Notes: generated from the letters alone by a model not told the origin. A stretch of 36,710 nt of DNA from Sneathiella sp. (GCA_016764355.1 JAESSA010000011.1:1-36710), one strand, 5' to 3'. Shown: positions 1-7,964, numbered from the stretch's first letter. Made by a program: numbers and translations.

Positions 1-143
1 GTATGGACTATATGGATGACGCCATTCGGCCTGTCGGGGACGCAGATTTTGACAATCTGGCGCTATTTTCCACAACTCGTGGCGGCAAAGAGGCGGTCAT
101 CAAACAAAGACGTATCAACGCCCAAAAGAACAAGAGCGCCTGA
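1..143 (+). CDS. C-terminal end of an unidentified protein (partial)
   Basis: An open frame runs from the window edge to a TGA at 141-143, giving about 46 residues that begin MDYMDDAIRPVGD and end in a basic, charged tail (QRRINAQKNKSA). I do not recognise the family from this tail. It lies upstream of the NDUFA12 gene on the same strand, separated by about 150 bases that contain a small hairpin, so it is probably a separate transcription unit. The frame is supported only by lack of stops and by a plausible protein-like composition. The start lies outside the window. Confidence 0.45.
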   Translation, partial: MDYMDDAIRPVGDADFDNLALFSTTRGGKEAVIKQRRINAQKNKSA

Positions 144-190
144 GACTTTGAACGTGTAGTGCCTAAGTAGCTAACTCACCTGGTTTGGGA

Positions 191-210
191 ATCCCGTTAA
201 TGGACGGGAT
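191..210 (+). terminator. Short hairpin downstream of the first partial gene
   Basis: ATCCCGT at 191-197 pairs perfectly with ACGGGAT at 204-210 around a six-base loop. There is no T-run after it, so it is at best a weak terminator or a processing site for the upstream transcript. The rest of 144-293 shows no gene. Confidence 0.3.
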
Positions 211-293
211 CCTAAACTTACGCTGGACGAATACGCGCTAGAGTGCCATATTCCCCTCAAATTTATAGGGTTTTCTTACAAGAAGAGATTTCA

Positions 294-659
294 ATGGCAA
301 CGTTAGGCACTTTGTTGTTTACCTGGTGGAAAGGCGAACAAGTTGGCGAAGACCAGTTTGGTAACCGCTATTTCAAGGAAAAAGGCAAAGCAACTGGACC
401 TACAGGCAGAATTCGTCGCTGGGTTGTTTATAAAGGTAAGCCTGAGGCTTCTAAAGTGCCTGCCGCATGGCATGTGTGGTTACATTATACGACCGATCAA
501 TTACCCGATCAGCAGAAAGCAGCCCAAAACTCTTGGGAAACTGAGCATCGTCCAAATCTTACTGGAACAGAATTTGCTTATCGTCCGGGTGGCTCTGTCG
601 TTGGCGGCGGGGCTCGCCAAAAAGGTTCTGCAGATTATGAAGCGTGGAAACCAGAGTAA
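294..659 (+). CDS. NADH:ubiquinone oxidoreductase subunit NDUFA12 family protein
   Basis: This is the bacterial homologue of the complex I accessory subunit NDUFA12 (B17.2), found in alphaproteobacteria and mitochondria, which sits on the peripheral arm of complex I on the cytoplasmic side. The N-terminus MATLGTLLFTWWKGEQVGED, followed by GNRYF and a downstream RRWVVY segment, is typical of the family; the C-terminal part carries the W-x-x-W and P-N-x-T-G-T motifs (NLTGTEFAYRPGG). I place the start at ATG 294, behind an AAGAAGAG ribosome binding site, rather than the GTG at 243 used by the ORF track. That gives 121 residues, normal for the bacterial proteins. The following mlaD and DUF2155 genes are the usual neighbours in this class. 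Confidence 0.93.
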   Translation: MATLGTLLFTWWKGEQVGEDQFGNRYFKEKGKATGPTGRIRRWVVYKGKPEASKVPAAWHVWLHYTTDQLPDQQKAAQNSWETEHRPNLTGTEFAYRPGGSVVGGGARQKGSADYEAWKPE

Positions 660-694
660 TTTTTCAGACATTTTAAGATCTTTGGGAGGGCTTA

Positions 695-1153
695 ATGGGA
701 AATAATATTGTTGAAACGATAATTGGTGGCGTTGTTCTCGCATTCGCGGCAATTTTTCTCATCTTCGCTTATCGAACCGCTGACTTGGGTACGAACGGCA
801 ATGGCATGCATTTGCAAGCACGGTTCGATCAAGTGGATGGCCTGCAAGTTGGTAGTGACGTCCGTATGAGTGGTATTAAAGTCGGTACCGTGATTAGTCA
901 GGTTCTGGATACTGAAACTTTTCAGGCCATCGTTGGTATCAGTATTAAAGACGGTATTTTGCTCCCTGATGACAGTTCTGCTAAAATTGCAGCCGAGAGC
1001 CTTCTTGGAGGGAGCTTTCTTGATCTCGACCCAGGCGGATCGGAAGATCTCTTAGCCGATGGCGATGAAATCACTTACACACAAAGCTCTGTCAATTTGA
1101 TGGATTTGATCGGACAGGCAATCTTTAGTACGGGTTCCGGTGATTCCAAATAA
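695..1153 (+). CDS. mlaD: MlaD-family phospholipid transport protein (MCE domain)
   Basis: The product is the substrate-binding subunit of the Mla system, an inner-membrane-anchored hexameric ring that passes phospholipids between the inner and outer membranes. Residues about 8-26 form a single transmembrane anchor (GGVVLAFAAIFLIFAY) and residues about 38-115 form an MCE domain, with the characteristic V-x-G-L-x-x-G-x-x-V-R-x-x-G-I-x-x-G pattern (VDGLQVGSDVRMSGIKVG) and a later LLGGSFLDL segment. The length, 152 residues, is typical. A GGGAGGG ribosome binding site lies 5 bases before the ATG. The other mla genes (ATPase, permease, MlaC) are not in the window; separation of mlaD from them is common in alphaproteobacteria. 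Confidence 0.92.
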   Translation: MGNNIVETIIGGVVLAFAAIFLIFAYRTADLGTNGNGMHLQARFDQVDGLQVGSDVRMSGIKVGTVISQVLDTETFQAIVGISIKDGILLPDDSSAKIAAESLLGGSFLDLDPGGSEDLLADGDEITYTQSSVNLMDLIGQAIFSTGSGDSK

Positions 1154-1158
1154 AAGCC

Positions 1159-1200
1159 TAATTCCTTTCCTATATAAAAAGAGCAATATGAAAGGAATTA
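1159..1200 (+). promoter_or_regulatory. Inverted repeat covering the ribosome binding site of the DUF2155 gene
   Basis: TAATTCCTTTC (1159-1169) and GAAAGGAATTA (1190-1200) are perfect 11-base inverted arms separated by 20 bases. The right arm contains AAAGGAA, the only good Shine-Dalgarno for the TTG start at 1205, so in mRNA the hairpin would mask ribosome access. It starts just after the mlaD stop. It has no T-run, so a role in translation is likelier than termination; that role is inference. Confidence 0.5.
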
Positions 1201-1204
1201 TATT

Positions 1205-1621
1205 TTGAACTTCTTAAAAATTGCGATATGCAGCATATTTTTCGGTTTGCTATCCAACGCCGTCTTACTTGGTGATGTGAGTGCGAAATCACTTGTGGGA
1301 GAGGGCGTCGTTGTTCGTGCTCTTGACAAGGTAACGGCTAGAACGCAGGATCTATCCATTGGAATTGGTCAAACAGCCCGATATGGCACCTTAGAGATTA
1401 CAGCCAGAAAATGCCTTAAAAGGCCACCGGAAGATACGCCCGAAATATCCACTTTTCTGGAAATTCGTGAATTAAAAGAAGATGAAGACCCATTGCTCGT
1501 CTTCAATGGTTGGATGTTTGCATCAAGCCCTGCGCTTAATGCCCTTGAGCATCCTGTTTATGACGTTTGGGTGATCGATTGCAAAATTTCCGAAGGTCCC
1601 GCATCTTCTGATAAAGAATAA
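1205..1621 (+). CDS. DUF2155 domain-containing exported protein
   Basis: This small exported protein of unknown function belongs to a family widespread in alphaproteobacteria. Residues 1-27 form a signal peptide ([20 protein letters not shown], cleavage near VSA). The mature part carries the family's conserved core: V-R-x-L-D-K-V-T-A-R, the R-K-C segment with a paired Cys near the C-terminus (VWVIDC), and [21 protein letters not shown]. The start is a TTG with an AAAGGAA ribosome binding site seven bases upstream; no in-frame ATG fits a signal peptide. The 3' end overlaps the convergent aat gene by 64 bases. The pairing with NDUFA12, mlaD and aat is conserved in related genomes, as far as I know, but gives no clear function. 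Cysteines in an exported protein suggest a disulfide. Confidence 0.88.
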   Translation: MNFLKIAICSIFFGLLSNAVLLGDVSAKSLVGEGVVVRALDKVTARTQDLSIGIGQTARYGTLEITARKCLKRPPEDTPEISTFLEIRELKEDEDPLLVFNGWMFASSPALNALEHPVYDVWVIDCKISEGPASSDKE

Positions 1622-2208
1622 AAATCAGCTTTTTTTTCGAGGGCGAGAGTAAGCCTTCGATGATATTCTTCGCGAGAAATTTCCACAGCCCCCATCGTCG
1701 CAAGATGGTCTGTAACAAATTGTGTGTCTAGTAGCTGAAACCCACCCGCTTTTAATCGTGCAATCAAGTAAGCCAGAGCAATCTTGCTGGCATTAGATTT
1801 GCGTGAGAACATACTTTCCCCACAAAAAGCGGAGCCAATAGAAACACCATATAATCCACCAACCAGCTCATCACCAATCCAGCATTCGACGGAATGGGCA
1901 TGTCCTTCCAAATGAAGCTCAGTGTACAAATCCAAAATAGCGCGATTTATCCATGTCGTTGGCCGTTCCTTATTGGACGCCGCGCATTCCTTCATGACAC
2001 GGCGAAAACAAGTATCAAAAGTAATGGTATAAGGCTGTTTTCGAATTACTTTTGCGAGGCTCTTTGAGACATGGAAGTCATCAAGTGGGAAAATACCACG
2101 CCACTCAGGATCTACCCAGAAAAGATCCGGATCATCCTGAGATTCTGACATGGGAAAAATCCCATGAGAATAGGCGTTTAATAGTATTTCAGTGGTTAAA
2201 ACTGTCAT
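1558..2208 (-). CDS. aat: Leucyl/phenylalanyl-tRNA--protein transferase
   Basis: Aat moves Leu or Phe from aminoacyl-tRNA to proteins that begin with Arg or Lys, marking them for ClpS/ClpAP degradation in the cytoplasm (bacterial N-end rule). The family signature is clear: an N-terminal [33 protein letters not shown], then [42 protein letters not shown] and a C-terminal [19 protein letters not shown]. The length, 216 residues, is normal. It is the last gene of the aroQ-accB-accC-aat operon, 21 bases after accC. Its C-terminal coding end runs into the convergent DUF2155 gene by 64 bases. Confidence 0.95.
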   Translation of the reverse strand: MTVLTTEILLNAYSHGIFPMSESQDDPDLFWVDPEWRGIFPLDDFHVSKSLAKVIRKQPYTITFDTCFRRVMKECAASNKERPTTWINRAILDLYTELHLEGHAHSVECWIGDELVGGLYGVSIGSAFCGESMFSRKSNASKIALAYLIARLKAGGFQLLDTQFVTDHLATMGAVEISREEYHRRLTLALEKKADFYSLSEDAGPSEILQSITQTS

Positions 2209-2229
2209 TATCCTAAATATGTAACAGTC

Positions 2230-3573
2230 TTAACTTTGTTCCTCAATGAACTTTTCAAGCCAATGAATATTGTAATCACCTGCCAGAAAATCCTTATTTT
2301 GCATGAGGCGTTGATGTAGGGGAAGTGTCGTTTTAATACCGCTGACGACAAATTCCTCAAGAGCACGGTTAAGCCGCATCAAGCATTCTTTCCGGTTCGC
2401 GCCATGGACAATCAATTTGGCTATGAGGCTATCGTAGTAAGGAGGAACGCTATATCCGGAATAAAGACCAGAATCTACGCGAACGCCCAATCCACCGGGC
2501 GCATGAAAATCCAACACGCGGCCAGGGCTTGGCGCAAATGTGTTTGGGTCTTCTGCTGTAATACGGCATTCGATTGAATGACCCGAGAACGTAACATCTT
2601 CTTGCTTGATAGTCAGTTTCTGGCCTGCTGCAACTTTGATTTGTTCACAGACCAAATCTAGACCCGTTACCATTTCAGTAACAGGATGTTCCACCTGAAG
2701 ACGCGTGTTCATTTCAATGAAGTAAAATTCATCATTTTCGAACAGGAATTCGATGGTGCCAACACCCTCATAATTCATTTCACGAACAGCGTCGGCTACT
2801 GTCTTACCAATTCTTGCGCGAAGCTTATCATTCATGGCCGGTGAGGGGGTTTCCTCCAGCGCTTTTTGATGGCGACGCTGTAAGGAACAATCACGCTCCC
2901 CCAAATGAACAACATTTCCTTGTCCATCTGCAAGCACCTGAATTTCAATATGGCGCGGTGTCGTCAGATATTTTTCGATGTAAACTGCATTATTCCCAAA
3001 GGCGATTTGGGATTCAGCACGTGCAGAGGAAAAGGCTTCGGAAATTGAGGCTTCATCTTTCGCCACTTTCATTCCGCGCCCGCCACCGCCGGCTGATGCT
3101 TTGATAATGACAGGATATCCAATATCCAAAGCAATTACCTTTGCATCTTCAATTGTTTTTACTTCACCTGCAGATCCGGGAACGCAAGGCACACCAAATT
3201 CTTTCATGGTCTTCTTTGCTTGGATCTTATCGCCCATCTGACGAATATGATCTGCAGATGGCCCAATGAATTTGATTCCATGTTCTGTTACGATATCAAC
3301 GAATTTGGCGTTTTCAGAAAGAAAACCATATCCAGGATGAATACCATCGACATTGGTAATTTCAGCAGCCGCCATGATGGATGGAATATTCAAGTAACTT
3401 GCTGCAGAACTTGGCGGACCAATACAGACACTCTCATCGGCAAGGCGCACATGCATGGCATCTGCATCTGCTTCCGAATGAACAGCAACAGTACGAATGC
3501 CCATCTCGCGGCAGGCTCGATGAATTCGAAGGGCAATTTCCCCGCGGTTCGCTATGAGAATTTTTTCAAACAT
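2230..3573 (-). CDS. accC: Biotin carboxylase subunit of acetyl-CoA carboxylase
   Basis: AccC uses ATP and bicarbonate to carboxylate the biotin carried by AccB, the first half-reaction of acetyl-CoA carboxylase and the entry to fatty-acid synthesis. The 447 residues match the family length. Visible motifs are the N-terminal [24 protein letters not shown] near 79-88, the glycine-rich ATP loop at about 161-167 (AGGGGRGMK), [12 protein letters not shown] near 226-237, and the active-site [14 protein letters not shown] at 287-300. It lies 12 bases after accB. The ORF track's plus-strand 3220-3777 frame is an antisense shadow of this gene. Confidence 0.98.
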   Translation of the reverse strand: MFEKILIANRGEIALRIHRACREMGIRTVAVHSEADADAMHVRLADESVCIGPPSSAASYLNIPSIMAAAEITNVDGIHPGYGFLSENAKFVDIVTEHGIKFIGPSADHIRQMGDKIQAKKTMKEFGVPCVPGSAGEVKTIEDAKVIALDIGYPVIIKASAGGGGRGMKVAKDEASISEAFSSARAESQIAFGNNAVYIEKYLTTPRHIEIQVLADGQGNVVHLGERDCSLQRRHQKALEETPSPAMNDKLRARIGKTVADAVREMNYEGVGTIEFLFENDEFYFIEMNTRLQVEHPVTEMVTGLDLVCEQIKVAAGQKLTIKQEDVTFSGHSIECRITAEDPNTFAPSPGRVLDFHAPGGLGVRVDSGLYSGYSVPPYYDSLIAKLIVHGANRKECLMRLNRALEEFVVSGIKTTLPLHQRLMQNKDFLAGDYNIHWLEKFIEEQS

Positions 3574-3585
3574 GATTGTTTTCGC

Positions 3586-4044
3586 TTACTCAATAATGAC
3601 GAGAGGCTGACCAAATTCAACAGGCTCAGAATCGCCCACAAGAATTTCAACAATTTTACCGCCTTTAGGGGCAGGAATTGGATTCATTGTTTTCATAGCT
3701 TCAACAATCAAGATTGTTTGGCCCTGTGCAACGGAAGATCCAACCGTTATGAAAACCGGCGCGCCGGGCTCTGGTGACAAATACGCTGTACCAACCATTG
3801 GCGATTTAACTGCGCCGGGGTGGACGGCAGCTTCAATGGCAGGGGCGGTAGCGGCTTCAACTGGCGCTACTGCTGCAACGGGGGTCGCAATCATTTGCGG
3901 AGCAGCGACTGCGACATTGGAAGGGTTGCGAGAAACACGTAGCCGGTTATTGCCGCTTTCTACTTCAATTTCAGCGAGGCCGGTTTCATTCATGATTTCG
4001 GCTAATTCTCTGATGACGTCTTTGTCGATGTCAAGTTTACTCAT
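3586..4044 (-). CDS. accB: Biotin carboxyl carrier protein of acetyl-CoA carboxylase
   Basis: AccB carries the biotin that shuttles carboxyl groups between AccC and the AccA/AccD transferase. An N-terminal helical region (VIRELAEIMNETGLAEIEVE) is followed by an Ala/Pro-rich linker (about 44-78) and a biotinyl domain with the EAMKTMNPI motif; the biotinylated lysine is Lys118 counted from the start used here. I chose ATG 4044 because MSKLDIDKD fits family N-termini. The upstream ATG at 4062 would add six residues and overlaps the aroQ stop as ATGA, so translational coupling from that codon is possible and the start is not settled. It is followed by accC after 12 bases. Confidence 0.95.
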   Translation of the reverse strand: MSKLDIDKDVIRELAEIMNETGLAEIEVESGNNRLRVSRNPSNVAVAAPQMIATPVAAVAPVEAATAPAIEAAVHPGAVKSPMVGTAYLSPEPGAPVFITVGSSVAQGQTILIVEAMKTMNPIPAPKGGKIVEILVGDSEPVEFGQPLVIIE

Positions 4045-4058
4045 AGTTGTTCGACTTT

Positions 4059-4505
4059 TCATTTGTGTGTATCAAAATTGTCTGCGAGGGCATCCATCGC
4101 TAATGTATATCCTTTAGCACCGAAGCCGCAAATTACTCCAGTTGCTACGGAAGATATGTAGCTTTTATGGCGAAATTCCTCACGTGAAAAAATATTAGAC
4201 AGGTGAACTTCAATGCAAGGCAGGTTCGTTGCTTTAATGGCATCCATAAGAGCAACAGAGGTATGGGTATAGGCCGCTGCGTTGATGATAATACCATCAT
4301 GCTTGCCTAACGCTGCTTGCAGTGCATCGATCATTGCACCTTCATGATTACTTTGCATGAATTCAATGGACCAATCCTTATGGCCTGCATGTTGAGCGCA
4401 CAGGCTCTCAATATCTTGCAGTGTCGTCTTGCCATAGATCTCCGGCTCACGCCTACCAAGCATGTTCAGGTTCGGGCCGTTGACTATTAGAACTGACTTT
4501 CCCAT
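4059..4505 (-). CDS. aroQ: 3-dehydroquinate dehydratase, type II
   Basis: AroQ converts 3-dehydroquinate to 3-dehydroshikimate in the shikimate pathway (cytoplasmic dodecamer in known members). The motifs are [19 protein letters not shown] with the catalytic Tyr24, [21 protein letters not shown] near 75-86, and [14 protein letters not shown] containing His102 and Arg113. The start at 4505 is preceded by TTGGAG eight bases upstream and gives 148 residues, the normal length; the ORF track's 4592 start adds a non-homologous 29 residues. The gene leads the operon with accB and accC, a pairing common in bacteria. Its stop overlaps a possible accB start (ATGA). Confidence 0.96.
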   Translation of the reverse strand: MGKSVLIVNGPNLNMLGRREPEIYGKTTLQDIESLCAQHAGHKDWSIEFMQSNHEGAMIDALQAALGKHDGIIINAAAYTHTSVALMDAIKATNLPCIEVHLSNIFSREEFRHKSYISSVATGVICGFGAKGYTLAMDALADNFDTHK

Positions 4506-4705
4506 TTTTACTCCAAATTGGCTTAAAGCCATCAAGTAGTTCGCTCCCTTATAATGAAGTTTTAGGCGATGATAAAGCAGTACTGAATACAAAATCCAAG
4601 AAAGTAAGTAAAAAGTGGCCTATCAAGGTTGCAACTGTGCCGTCCTACCACCATAATCCCACAAAATTTCACCAACGCTCTGGAAGCAGTATTAAGGTAA
4701 GTTCT

Positions 4706-5683
4706 ATGAACCTCACGGTAAATGGGGAAGAGAGACAATTCGAAACCTCTCTGACTGTCGATGAATTGCTCGTCAAACTCGAATTGACCGGTGGTAAGGT
4801 CGCTATAGAAAGGAATCTTGAGATTGTTCCAAGGTCAACCTATGGAAAAACAGTCCTTGAGGATGGTGATAAACTAGAAATTGTACATTTTATTGGTGGT
4901 GGAAACGTGGGCAAAGAAGACGGTTTAGAAGTTGCAGGTCAAAAGTTCAAATCTCGACTGATTGTCGGCACAGGCAAATATAAAGATTTCGAAGAAACCA
5001 AGCTTGCCATTGAAGCATCAGGAGCCGACATGGTGACGGTTGCCGTTCGGCGGGTTAATATTACGGACAAAAATCAGCCAATGCTGGTCGATTATGTCGA
5101 TCCTAAAAAATATACATATCTCCCCAATACTGCCTTTTGTTACACAGCAGATGAAGCGCTTCGAACCTTACGCCTCGCACGGGAAGCCGGAGGCTGGGAT
5201 CTCGTGAAATTAGAGGTTTTGGGTCACGAAAAAACTCTATATCCCAATATGCAAGAAACACTGATTGCTGCAAAAACCCTTATAAGTGAAGGGTTTAAGG
5301 TTATGGTTTATTGTTCGGACGATCCGATCATGTGTCAGATGCTAGAGGATATGGGCTGCGTCGCGATTATGCCTCTTGGTGCACCTATCGGATCCGGCCT
5401 TGGCATACAAAATCCCGTTGGCATTGGTATTATCAAGGACCAAGCAAAAGTTCCTGTGATTGTGGATGCAGGCGTTGGAACCGCGTCAGACGCAACCATT
5501 GCCATGGAACTTGGCTGCGATGGTGTGTTGATGAATACTGCCATTGCCCACGCAAGAAATCCGATTTTGATGGCTGGTGCCATGAAAGATGCTGTCACTG
5601 CCGGACGTCAGGCTTTCTTGGCCGGTCGGATGCCACGAAAGAAATTTGCGGAAGCAAGCTCACCGCTTAGTGGTTTGATTTAA
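4706..5683 (+). CDS. thiSG: ThiS-ThiG fusion: sulfur carrier protein and thiazole synthase
   Basis: One 325-residue frame joins two thiamine-synthesis proteins. Residues 1-66 are ThiS ([10 protein letters not shown] start, [10 protein letters not shown] end), the ubiquitin-like sulfur carrier. Residues about 72-325 are ThiG, which forms the thiazole phosphate from deoxyxylulose phosphate, dehydroglycine and ThiS thiocarboxylate; it has [11 protein letters not shown], the Schiff-base Lys168 in [32 protein letters not shown] and a C-terminal [10 protein letters not shown] chose ATG 4706, with AAGGTAAG upstream, over the GTG at 4637. Fusions of this kind are known, but ThiS normally needs a free C-terminal Gly-Gly, which here is buried. 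No TPP riboswitch motif is visible upstream, and no other thi gene is in the window. Confidence 0.94.
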   Translation: MNLTVNGEERQFETSLTVDELLVKLELTGGKVAIERNLEIVPRSTYGKTVLEDGDKLEIVHFIGGGNVGKEDGLEVAGQKFKSRLIVGTGKYKDFEETKLAIEASGADMVTVAVRRVNITDKNQPMLVDYVDPKKYTYLPNTAFCYTADEALRTLRLAREAGGWDLVKLEVLGHEKTLYPNMQETLIAAKTLISEGFKVMVYCSDDPIMCQMLEDMGCVAIMPLGAPIGSGLGIQNPVGIGIIKDQAKVPVIVDAGVGTASDATIAMELGCDGVLMNTAIAHARNPILMAGAMKDAVTAGRQAFLAGRMPRKKFAEASSPLSGLI

Positions 5684-5716
5684 GGCATCTGGTAATTGTC
5701 CTTAAGGGGGGCAGGG

Positions 5717-6481
5717 ATGAGGTTTTTTAAAATATTGGTCTGGACAATTCTGGTTGCGCTCGTTCCCTTTGGAACGCCGCAACTATTGTCATACGCTTCA
5801 GGCATCGGAACGGCACATTCAAGCTGGTCGACTGCAAGACGCGACAGAACTTATATTTCACCGTCTCCAGCCCTTTTTAAACCAGCAGTTATACAGGTTT
5901 TCGCCGCAAAAACTTGGGGATGGCGCGGTGCCTTTGCTGTTCATACATGGATCTCGATAAAAGAAAAAGGGGCGCCCAATTTTACTCGATTTGAAGTGAT
6001 CGGGTGGCGAGCCTATCGCGGGGGATCAGCCTTAACGATTTCCCGAGGTTACCCAGATAATTATTGGTTTGGAAATAGACCTGAGTTGCTCGTTGATATT
6101 CGAGGTCAAGAAGCTGAACCAATTATCGATAGGATTAAGGCTTTAATTGCCGACTATCCGCACAAAAAGGAATATCGATTATGGCCAGGACCCAATTCAA
6201 ACAGTTTCATTGCCCATATAGGAAGACAAATTCCTGCTTTGAAACTGGATTTGCCACCGACGGCAATTGGTAAAGATTATATAGCTGGCGGCAAACTACT
6301 TGGACCTCCCATCAGCGGAGATGGGTTTCAGTTTTCTCTGTTTGGATATGCCGGATTTTCATATAGCTCTGTTCAGGGAATTGAGTTTCATTTGTTTGGC
6401 CTTACTACAGGTTTTGATTTTGATGATATGACTTTAAAACTACCAGGTTTTGGAAGAATTCCGATAAAAAATATATTGTGA
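5717..6481 (+). CDS. DUF3750 domain-containing membrane-associated protein
   Basis: The protein begins with one hydrophobic segment (residues about 3-20, FFKILVWTILVALVPFGTPQ) that is either a signal peptide or an anchor. The rest matches DUF3750: ARRDRTYISPSP, a GWRGAFAVHTWISIK block, YRGGSALTISRGYPDNYWFGNRP, and WPGPNSNSFIAHIGRQIP. The function is unknown. The His and Asn-rich PNSNSF block resembles cysteine-free papain-like folds, but that is a guess. The start at 5717 follows an AAGGGGGGCAGGG ribosome binding site and gives 254 residues; the ORF track's TTG at 5696 is inside that site. It lies 33 bases after thiSG and may be cotranscribed. Confidence 0.85.
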   Translation: MRFFKILVWTILVALVPFGTPQLLSYASGIGTAHSSWSTARRDRTYISPSPALFKPAVIQVFAAKTWGWRGAFAVHTWISIKEKGAPNFTRFEVIGWRAYRGGSALTISRGYPDNYWFGNRPELLVDIRGQEAEPIIDRIKALIADYPHKKEYRLWPGPNSNSFIAHIGRQIPALKLDLPPTAIGKDYIAGGKLLGPPISGDGFQFSLFGYAGFSYSSVQGIEFHLFGLTTGFDFDDMTLKLPGFGRIPIKNIL

Positions 6482-6512
6482 CACTGCCTTTCATGATGAT
6501 GCGAGGGACACA

Positions 6513-6659
6513 ATGAAAAAATACGCTTTGACCTTAAATTGCGTTATTTTGGTCTTTCAGGCCCTATTGATAAGTAGTCCGCTTAAAGCGGAAAAGCTCC
6601 AAAGTGAATTGAGCTTTGTCACAATGGACAACTTTCCATTATTAACCAATTTTTTTTGA
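6513..6659 (+). pseudogene. Truncated start of a periplasmic binding-protein-like gene
   Basis: A 48-residue frame starts at ATG 6513 behind GCGAGGG. It has a good signal peptide (MKKYALTLNCVILVFQALLI, then SSPLKA) followed by ELSFVTMDNFPLLTNFF, which resembles the first strand of SBP_bac_3-type solute-binding proteins. The frame ends right after a run of eight T's. Only about 60 bases remain before the convergent SRPBCC gene, too few for the rest of the protein. I read this as a decayed remnant; an expressed short secreted peptide is the alternative. Confidence 0.45.
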
Positions 6660-6719
6660 ATACAGATCGAATTGCCGCCGAGCAACACAAATTTGTTTAG
6701 GTTAGCGACGGGTCATCAA

Positions 6720-7139
6720 TTACTTATTAGCTTTGCGCAACTTCCCTATATGCATGTCCCAACCTGCATCCAGCATGGAAATTAACTCTAACCCATTTCC
6801 TGTGGCGTCTAGACCGCTATGAGTTAATGTGAGTTTCGTGCCACCATTTACTTCCTCCAAATCCCATGAAACAGTTGTCATTACACCGTTCAATGGATTT
6901 ACTGTAAAACTCCAAACGAGTTTTTCAGGGGCAATCATTTGCAGAACTGTTCCCCAACAAATTTTCATTTTGGCGCCGTCATCTGCAGTCCCAATGAGTG
7001 CGTAATCTTCGCCTTCCACAAGGTCCTTTTCGGCAGGATGAAACCATTTTCCCAAATTTTCTTTTGTCGTTAGAAATGACCAAACAGTTTCTCGCGAGAC
7101 TTGGAAAAAAGCGGTTTTAGTTATTGTAATATTCGTCAT
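6720..7139 (-). CDS. SRPBCC (AHSA1-type) domain protein
   Basis: A 139-residue START/Bet v1-like protein of the AHSA1 (activator of Hsp90 ATPase homologue) group, which binds small hydrophobic ligands in a cavity. Typical features are the N-terminal ITITKTAFFQVSRETVWSFLT, then KWFHP, a PEKLVWSFTV strand, TTVSWDLEEVNGGTKLTLTHSGL, and a C-terminal helix with GWDMHIGKL. The ATG overlaps the stop of the ArsR gene (ATGA), so the two are translationally coupled. ArsR plus AHSA1 pairs are frequent in bacteria, and the regulator is expected to control its own operon. The ligand cannot be read from the sequence. Confidence 0.9.
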   Translation of the reverse strand: MTNITITKTAFFQVSRETVWSFLTTKENLGKWFHPAEKDLVEGEDYALIGTADDGAKMKICWGTVLQMIAPEKLVWSFTVNPLNGVMTTVSWDLEEVNGGTKLTLTHSGLDATGNGLELISMLDAGWDMHIGKLRKANK

Positions 7140-7465
7140 TTTTTGGAATTCCCTTCTTCTTCAATGGCAGATTGCAGATTTTGTAGTTTTATATTCCAGA
7201 ACCCGCTGAAATAATTAACCCAGTTGGCAACAGTTTTAAGGCCTTCTGGCTCTAATCTGTTTAGGGTCTCACGGCCCATACGGCGCGCAGAAATCAACTC
7301 GCCCTCTTCTAGTATGATAAGGTGCTTTTTGACGGCTGCCCGCGTCATATCAAAATGCGCCGATACTTCAGCAATGGTCATTTCTTTTGCGCTTAAATGC
7401 ATAAGAATGCTGCGTCTTGTCGGATCTGCAAGGGCACGGAAGGTGTTTTGAATTTCTGTATTCAT
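7136..7465 (-). CDS. ArsR-family transcriptional repressor
   Basis: A 109-residue winged-helix regulator. The segment FRALADPTRRSILMHLSAKE is the standard ArsR helix 1-2, and IAEVSAHFDMTRAAVKKHL is the DNA-recognition helix-turn-helix, followed by the wing GELISARRMGRETLNRL. No metal-binding ELCVCDL motif is present, so it is not a classical metal sensor; the subgroup that travels with AHSA1 proteins usually lacks it. I start it at ATG 7465, which overlaps the cupin stop (ATGA); the ORF track's longer start reads through the cupin gene. Two palindromes upstream of the operon are its likely operators. Confidence 0.92.
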   Translation of the reverse strand: MNTEIQNTFRALADPTRRSILMHLSAKEMTIAEVSAHFDMTRAAVKKHLIILEEGELISARRMGRETLNRLEPEGLKTVANWVNYFSGFWNIKLQNLQSAIEEEGNSKK

Positions 7466-7908
7466 TGTTTCACCGGGATAAAATCGAATTTTCCATCTTG
7501 ATATAGAAAAGTGATGCACGGCTCTTTCGAGACACAACTGCTTACATGCGGTAAGTCTTTGGGAATTCTGTAAAAAGATCCTTTGGATAGTGGTGGTGCC
7601 TCTGATTGCCGATCTGTCATAGTCCGGTGAACAAGGGTGCCTGAGATAACGACACCAAACATGTTAGATGTTTTGACATGGGGAAGACTGATTGTTCCAG
7701 ATTGAAGTTTAACCATCGCCATATAGGCCTCTTTAAATCGATCCCCATGGAGAGGGGCAAAGGCTACACCCTCGCTTGTCGTTTCCCAATTAAGAGATTT
7801 TTTCGGGATGTTTTGTATTGAATTACTCTGGTCGGCTTTCGCTAGGCCCGGTAAAATAAGGGCAGTCGAGAAAATTACTAATATCTTTGCGTTAAGGAAG
7901 TTGTCCAT
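7462..7908 (-). CDS. Exported cupin-domain protein (DUF4437-like)
   Basis: Residues about 1-25 form a signal peptide (NAKILVIFSTALILPGLAKA), so the protein is probably periplasmic. The mature part looks like a single cupin barrel, with HGDRFKEAYMAMVKLQSGTISLPHVKTSNMFGVVISGTLVHR as the first cupin motif and GSFYRIPKDLPHVSSC as the second. The two His-containing strands could bind a metal. I recognise a resemblance to DUF4437 proteins, whose role is not established. ATG 7908 is used because GGAGA lies six bases upstream; the ORF track start at 7920 is part of that site. It is the first gene of a three-gene operon with ArsR and SRPBCC genes, each overlapping the next. Confidence 0.82.
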   Translation of the reverse strand: MDNFLNAKILVIFSTALILPGLAKADQSNSIQNIPKKSLNWETTSEGVAFAPLHGDRFKEAYMAMVKLQSGTISLPHVKTSNMFGVVISGTLVHRTMTDRQSEAPPLSKGSFYRIPKDLPHVSSCVSKEPCITFLYQDGKFDFIPVKQ

Positions 7909-7923
7909 TGCTTTCTCCATACA

Positions 7924-7964
7924 ATACCAAATGGTATCATGTTAATATAGAACCAAAAGGTATT
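7924..7964 (-). promoter_or_regulatory. Tandem operator-like palindromes upstream of the cupin-ArsR-SRPBCC operon
   Basis: ATACCA-AA-TGGTAT (7924-7937) is a perfect six-base palindrome. A second, imperfect copy, AACCAAAAGGTATT (7951-7964), keeps the ACC-four-base-GGT core. The cores are 26 bases apart, and both sites are followed by ATGT(T/C)AA, so a unit of about 22 bases is repeated. They lie 16-56 bases before the first start codon, where an ArsR dimer pair could block RNA polymerase. Confidence 0.6.

Noticed and set aside
343-705. Overlapping 120-residue plus-strand ORF inside NDUFA12
   Set aside because: It is an alternate frame of a clearly conserved gene, without its own ribosome binding site.
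3220-3777. Plus-strand 185-residue ORF
   Set aside because: It is antisense to accC and accB, whose motifs are complete and continuous; the protein has no recognisable domain.
4593-4705. Possible TPP riboswitch before thiSG
   Set aside because: The conserved CUGAGA and the GAACCUGAU-type elements of the thi box are absent, and the space is short.
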